A stretch of DNA of 64,000 nt from Erwinia aphidicola (GTDB lineage: Bacteria; Pseudomonadota; Gammaproteobacteria; Enterobacterales; Enterobacteriaceae), in assembly GCF_014773485.1 (NCBI RefSeq), contig NZ_JACXBP010000003.1:496001-560000 (forward strand). The letters run 5' to 3'. Under the pieces are notes generated by a model that made no database searches, had not been told where the DNA came from, and worked only from the letters and a program-made list of their open reading frames with translations. Shown here piece after piece: positions 59,648 through 64,000 of the stretch. Numbering within the stretch: position 1 is the first letter of the stretch; each line of letters begins with the position of its first letter. The position numbers and the translations under genes are program-made.

Positions 59648-62600
59648 CGTGACGCTGCAGACGGTGCTTCAGCCGCCACCACCTCGATTTTCCCCTGCGC
59701 CGCCGACATCGCCTGAATATCGCGATCGTACATCGCTTCACCATAGGCAGGCGGGATGGTGAAGCTGCCGGTGTTGGTGGCTTTGATCTGGTAGACAAAC
59801 TCCTGCAGATCTTTCGTCGCGCTACCGTAAATAATGACCCGATCTTCGCGAATATCGCTGTAGTCCGGCGACCAGGAGGAGCCATTGGCCGCCAGCGGAG
59901 ACTGCCAGGCGGAAGAGGTTTCGCCCGACGGCTCTTCAGCGTCGTTTTCCGGCGCGGGTGGCGTTTGCTGCACCACCTCAAAACCGCCCGGCAGCAGGTC
60001 GACTATCGCCAGGTTGCTCAGCGCCTGGTTTGCATTGGCGCGGATCTTGAGGCGCACGTTAATCGTCTGCCCCAGCGTCACCTTGCTGACCTCTTTGCCT
60101 GCGGCATCGGTGTAATCCCGGCTAATCTCCAGCCCTTTCGCCACCGCCTGCTGCGGTGCAGCCAGATCGTACCCTGCCTGAGTGACCACATACCAGGCAG
60201 GTGCATCGCCCTGATTACTGAACTGCACGGCGCTGGCAGCCGCAGTGAACTGCCCCTGCGCGAAGCGGCCCTGCAGCGTGGAGATGAGCTGCGGCACTTT
60301 GCTGCCGCGTTCCTGCTGGCTGATGCTCAGCGCGGCCGGATCGTTCTGCTGCGCCACCTGTGCGGAGTAGCTCTCCAGCGCCAGAATGCTCATCCCGGCG
60401 GAGAAGGTGGTGTAGCGCTGTTCACGCAGCGCCTGCACCATATTTTCCAGTACCTGCGGCGGCACGGCGGAGACTCTCTCCGGGAAGTGGCGGGTAATCA
60501 GATACAGCCGCGTAGCGTCCGTCACCAGCGGATCGTAATAGTTATTGGTCCACCAACTGTTATCCCAGGATTTGCTCAGCGCCTGCCAGGTCGGTTGCAG
60601 CAGGCGGTTGGCTTCATCATCGGCTTTCAGTAACTTCCACGACGAGGCCAGGTAGAGCGCGCTGAGATCGGAACTCCAGCTCTGCGGGAAGCGCTTTTGC
60701 AGCGTCTCCTGTACTGAAGCCAGCGCGCTGGTCGTGATTTCACCCTGGCGCGTCAGCAGATAGACCGCCCAGGCACGCAGACGCAGGTGATAGAGATCTT
60801 CATAACCGCTGGCCGCCAGGGTGCGCAGCGCCACGTTAGCCTCCTCCAACATCCCGCTGGGCAGCGGGTAGCCTGCGGCGCGTGCTTCCAGCAGATACTG
60901 CACCACGTAAGGAGTAACAAACGGGTCAACCTGCGGTGAAGCCACCCACAGGCCAATTCCGCCGTCAGCGTTCTGGCGCGAGCGCAGCACGTCGAGAATG
61001 CCCTTCAGCTGCTGACGCACTTTATCTGCATCCAGCGCGCCGCGCAGTTCCGGGTGCTCACTCTGCAACAGCAGCGGGATCGACTGGCTGACAATCTGTT
61101 CGGAGCAGTAGTACGGGTAGTCAGCCAGATAGCTGGCTAATCCACGGGTCAGCACCAGCGGCGAGTTCGACACTGCGGCCTGACGCTGAGCGTAAGCGCC
61201 AAACATCTGGCGCAGGTTGTCGACCTGCTGGCTGCTACCGTTCATGCGCCCCATCACCGTCTGGACGCGGAACGGCATCGCCGGGCGTACCGAGGTGCTG
61301 ATGGTGCGCCGGCTGGTTTTGTCGCCGAAGCTGGCGCTGAACTGCAGCGGTGCATCGCCCAGTTCGGCTTTGGCCCGCAGGCGGAAACTCACCATGCCTT
61401 CATGTCTGGCGGCCAGGCTCAGCGACTGCTGCGCGCTGCCGACCACTTCCAGCTGCGGCGGTGGCGTAAGCTGCACCGCAATCGGCAGCGGCTCTGCACT
61501 CTGGCCGCTGAGGTTGTTGCTCACCCCAACGCTGACGTCAAACTCATCGCCCGGCGCCACCATCGACGGCACGTTCGGCGTCAGGATAAAATCATCACGC
61601 ACGGTAGTGGCGGTCTGCGCTTTACCGATTTTATCCGCCGTGACCGAAATCGCCATCACGCGGATTTTGCCATTGAAGTAGTCCGGCAGCGGATAAGTAA
61701 ACTGCCTGATGCCGTTGACTTCGGTGATGCCGGACCAGTAAGCCACCGGTTTGTCACGCTTGCGCTTAAACGGATTGAGGTGGAGATCCATCCCTTCTGC
61801 CCCGTCACCGCCCGGTGCCGAGGTCAGCGACATCAGTTTGCTGAACTCCGGCAGGATCAGGTCGAGGATCTGTGAGCTTTCCACGCTCAGTTCGCGCTTG
61901 CGGAAGAAGTAGTCGAGCGGATCGGTCAGGCGATAGCGCGCCACCTGCAGGATCCCTTCATCTACCGCAAACACCGCCACCTGCTGTGGGCCATCGGTTT
62001 TGACATCAATGGTCAGGTTCTGCCCTGGCTTCAGCAACTCAGGGCTGGTCAGGCTAAGGCTGTTTTTGCGCGCCGCATTGCTGATTTTGAACGGCATTAC
62101 GCCATAGCTCAGCGGGCTCATAAATATCTCGTCGGAGTTGATATCACGCACAAACTGCACGTTGATATAGGCGTTACCTTCCAGCTCTGACGGAATGCGG
62201 ATCTTCTGCACTGAGTTAGTGGTGGTGGTATGGAACCACTGCCAGCTGTAGACGCGGTCTTTCTCTATGGTGATTAACCCGCTGCCGGTGTAGGGTGCGT
62301 TGATCGCCACTTCAATTTCATCACCTGGCAGATACTGGGCCCGATCCAGCTTCATTTTCAGCTCGGCATTGCGGTCGAGCGAGCGCGTCAGGTTCGCTTC
62401 CCCGGCCACGCTGTAGGCGATGCGGTTGAGCACTGCCCCTTTCGCATCCTGCACCACCAGCACGTAATCGCCGGGCTTGTCGGTCGCCAGCGCCAGGCTA
62501 TGGCCGCTGGCAGGCAGATCGAGCGCGATCTCAGAAACCGGGATCTCTTTCAGCTTCGACTGGTATTTATACACGCCGGATTCCTGTCGCGTCAGCACCG

Positions 62601-64000
62601 ACAGATATTTCTGCTGCAGCAGCTGCAGCTTCAGGCCGCTGAGCGCAATGGTATCCAGCGCCGGATTAATGGCGATCAGATTAACGTTGCGTAGCGCATT
62701 CTGACGGATATAACCCAGGTCGCCATCGGCCTTCGCGCCGATCAAATAATCATATGGCGAGACCAGCGTGCGGGCGGTCGCAGCCACCGAGCGACCGCTG
62801 CCCGCGACAAAGGCTTCGGACAGCAGCTTCAGCTGATAAGTTGACTCGCCCCATGCGCTGAGATCGAGCTTGATGGCCGCCTGGCCTTTGTCATCGGTGG
62901 TGCTCTCTTCCAGCTCGGTCTCATAGCCGTCGCTGGCGGATCGCGCTTCATAGAAGGCGTAATCGGCATAGCGATCGAAGGCCGGATAGACCGGGCGCAG
63001 AGTCAGTTTTGACGCCACGCGCAGCTTCTGCGCCGGGGTACCAAACAGATTCTGCACGTCGATACTGGCCTTCAGTTGGTCCGGCTTCACCCAGCCCTGC
63101 TGCTGGTCTGGCGTCAGCGTCAGCTTAACCTTCAGCGGGTCCGGCTCGAACTCTTTGACGTTGACCGAGGTGCTGCCAAGCAGGCGCGTAGAGTCTTCAT
63201 CCTTGCCCGGCAGATAGAGGTAGATATTCCATTCGCCGGTCGGCGCGTTTTCTGCCGTGGTAAAGCTCAGCTCGTTGAAGCCGCTCGCCGTCAGCGTCAG
63301 CGGCACGGTGCGCATCAGCTTGTCGCGTGGGTCATGAATTTCTGCCCGCACGGGCACCCCCGTCACCGGGACGGCCCAGTCGGCGGAACGGGTAATCAGG
63401 CCGATATTAAAGGTATCGCCAGGGCGGTAAACGCCGCGGTCTGAAAACAGATAGCTGCTGAGCGTGCGCTTGTCGTCAGGCGTGGCATCACCGTAGACGT
63501 CAAAGCGGGAGAAATCGAGGCCGCGATCGTTGTCGCGCCCGGTCGGCAGGAAGGAGACATCCCCCTCTTTTTCCACCAGGAACATCACCGGCTGGCGCTC
63601 GTTGGTGTAAACCTCCAGCGACGGGAAGCTGACGTGACCATCACTGCCGGTGACGCGGCTCATTATCTTCTCACCGTTTTTCGCCACCACCGATACCTGC
63701 GCGCCCGCAACCGGCTCGCCGCTGCCTATCGACTGCACGAACAGATCGCGAGTCTTATCCTGCGAGCGCTTGGCAATAATGCCCAGATCGGTCACCACCA
63801 CAAAGCGTGAATCACCCACACTCTCTGCGGCAGCGTCCTCCTCCTGGTACTCATCTTCTGCAGGTTCCTGATCCTTCTGACCCGGTGTCCACTGCGATAA
63901 GGTCAGCAGGAAAATGCCGCGATGCGATTTGGCGTCAGTCGAGAGGTAGCGCGACAGATCAACGCCCTGATAGCTCACCTCCCCCGGGTGACTATTATTG
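59644..64000 (-). CDS. yfhM: YfhM, bacterial alpha-2-macroglobulin, partial
   Basis: About 1451 residues are visible; the frame stays open past base 64000, so about 200 N-terminal residues (signal peptide and lipobox) are outside. A GTG at 63978 is internal and not the start. Macroglobulin beta domains fill the N-terminal part, and the thioester motif CSEQ is encoded at 61107-61096 inside YPYYCSEQIVSQS, so protease trapping should be functional. E. coli YfhM has 1653 aa. It overlaps pbpC by four bases. The periplasmic lipoprotein is thought to trap proteases entering through a damaged envelope. Confidence 0.95.
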   Translation of the reverse strand, partial: NNSHPGEVSYQGVDLSRYLSTDAKSHRGIFLLTLSQWTPGQKDQEPAEDEYQEEDAAAESVGDSRFVVVTDLGIIAKRSQDKTRDLFVQSIGSGEPVAGAQVSVVAKNGEKIMSRVTGSDGHVSFPSLEVYTNERQPVMFLVEKEGDVSFLPTGRDNDRGLDFSRFDVYGDATPDDKRTLSSYLFSDRGVYRPGDTFNIGLITRSADWAVPVTGVPVRAEIHDPRDKLMRTVPLTLTASGFNELSFTTAENAPTGEWNIYLYLPGKDEDSTRLLGSTSVNVKEFEPDPLKVKLTLTPDQQQGWVKPDQLKASIDVQNLFGTPAQKLRVASKLTLRPVYPAFDRYADYAFYEARSASDGYETELEESTTDDKGQAAIKLDLSAWGESTYQLKLLSEAFVAGSGRSVAATARTLVSPYDYLIGAKADGDLGYIRQNALRNVNLIAINPALDTIALSGLKLQLLQQKYLSVLTRQESGVYKYQSKLKEIPVSEIALDLPASGHSLALATDKPGDYVLVVQDAKGAVLNRIAYSVAGEANLTRSLDRNAELKMKLDRAQYLPGDEIEVAINAPYTGSGLITIEKDRVYSWQWFHTTTTNSVQKIRIPSELEGNAYINVQFVRDINSDEIFMSPLSYGVMPFKISNAARKNSLSLTSPELLKPGQNLTIDVKTDGPQQVAVFAVDEGILQVARYRLTDPLDYFFRKRELSVESSQILDLILPEFSKLMSLTSAPGGDGAEGMDLHLNPFKRKRDKPVAYWSGITEVNGIRQFTYPLPDYFNGKIRVMAISVTADKIGKAQTATTVRDDFILTPNVPSMVAPGDEFDVSVGVSNNLSGQSAEPLPIAVQLTPPPQLEVVGSAQQSLSLAARHEGMVSFRLRAKAELGDAPLQFSASFGDKTSRRTISTSVRPAMPFRVQTVMGRMNGSSQQVDNLRQMFGAYAQRQAAVSNSPLVLTRGLASYLADYPYYCSEQIVSQSIPLLLQSEHPELRGALDADKVRQQLKGILDVLRSRQNADGGIGLWVASPQVDPFVTPYVVQYLLEARAAGYPLPSGMLEEANVALRTLAASGYEDLYHLRLRAWAVYLLTRQGEITTSALASVQETLQKRFPQSWSSDLSALYLASSWKLLKADDEANRLLQPTWQALSKSWDNSWWTNNYYDPLVTDATRLYLITRHFPERVSAVPPQVLENMVQALREQRYTTFSAGMSILALESYSAQVAQQNDPAALSISQQERGSKVPQLISTLQGRFAQGQFTAAASAVQFSNQGDAPAWYVVTQAGYDLAAPQQAVAKGLEISRDYTDAAGKEVSKVTLGQTINVRLKIRANANQALSNLAIVDLLPGGFEVVQQTPPAPENDAEEPSGETSSAWQSPLAANGSSWSPDYSDIREDRVIIYGSATKDLQEFVYQIKATNTGSFTIPPAYGEAMYDRDIQAMSAAQGKIEVVAAEAPSAASR

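Noticed and set aside
1..64000. CRISPR array, tRNA/rRNA genes, insertion sequences, prophage or integrase sites
   Set aside because: No regularly spaced repeats, cloverleaf genes, transposase or integrase frames or tRNA-bounded islands were seen; accessory genes appear as small insertions in conserved backbone.

Overview
The window reads as ordinary enterobacterial chromosome. Gene order and protein sequences follow the Escherichia coli perM-bepA-yfgD-hda-uraA-upp-purMN-ppk-ppx-yfgF-yfgG ... guaAB-xseA-yfgJ-der-bamB-yfgM-hisS-ispG-rodZ-pilW-rlmN-ndk-pbpC-yfhM backbone very closely. It also carries genes absent from that backbone in E. coli: a second pst-type transporter, mgtE, dat-ddc, a protealysin-emfourin pair, a large PQQ dehydrogenase and an ERIC element. 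That combination points to Enterobacterales outside the Escherichia/Salmonella group, most likely Erwiniaceae (Erwinia/Pantoea-like). The genus assignment is inference.

Layout. 1-8015: perM (cut by the window edge), a membrane diguanylate cyclase, an ERIC element, a periplasmic DsrE-like protein, bepA, yfgD, hda and a PchP-like HAD phosphatase. 8059-12065: nucleotide salvage and purine genes (uraA, upp, purM, purN) with recognisable upp and purM control regions. 12094-20425: a phosphate block, with pstB-pstA-pstC (PstA and PstC carry large N-terminal extensions, no pstS) divergent from ppk-ppx. 20554-25496: tehB, c-di-GMP phosphodiesterase yfgF with a candidate FNR box, yfgG and mgtE. 25714-38045: an accessory stretch with an MFS carrier plus D-erythronate dehydrogenase, a DUF3750 protein, the 1,3-diaminopropane genes dat-ddc, a cold-shock-domain protein with an extra C-terminal part, ymjA, an RluA-like pseudouridine synthase, yaiL, and a citrate/tricarballylate-type MFS carrier followed by a ModA-like binding protein and a convergent LysR regulator. 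38246-42918: guaB-guaA and divergent xseA. 43018-46864: protealysin, its inhibitor emfourin and a PQQ-dependent membrane dehydrogenase. 47123-end: a long minus-strand run of cell-envelope and translation genes ending in pbpC and yfhM (cut by the window edge).

Working together: upp/uraA and purMN/guaBA cover base salvage and purine synthesis. The pst-type transporter and ppk-ppx link phosphate uptake to polyphosphate. The diguanylate cyclase and yfgF are opposing c-di-GMP enzymes. BepA, BamB, YfgM, RodZ, PbpC and YfhM are envelope assembly or defence functions.

The most interesting non-coding signal is a set of short hairpins at the 3' ends of unrelated genes. They share a GGGG...CCCC(TAC) frame but have different inner stems. 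No tRNA, rRNA, CRISPR array, insertion sequence or prophage was seen. The best candidates for less-described biology are the 3'-end hairpin family, the extended pst-type transporter beside ppk-ppx, the MFS plus ModA-like binding protein pair, and the cold-shock-domain fusion.
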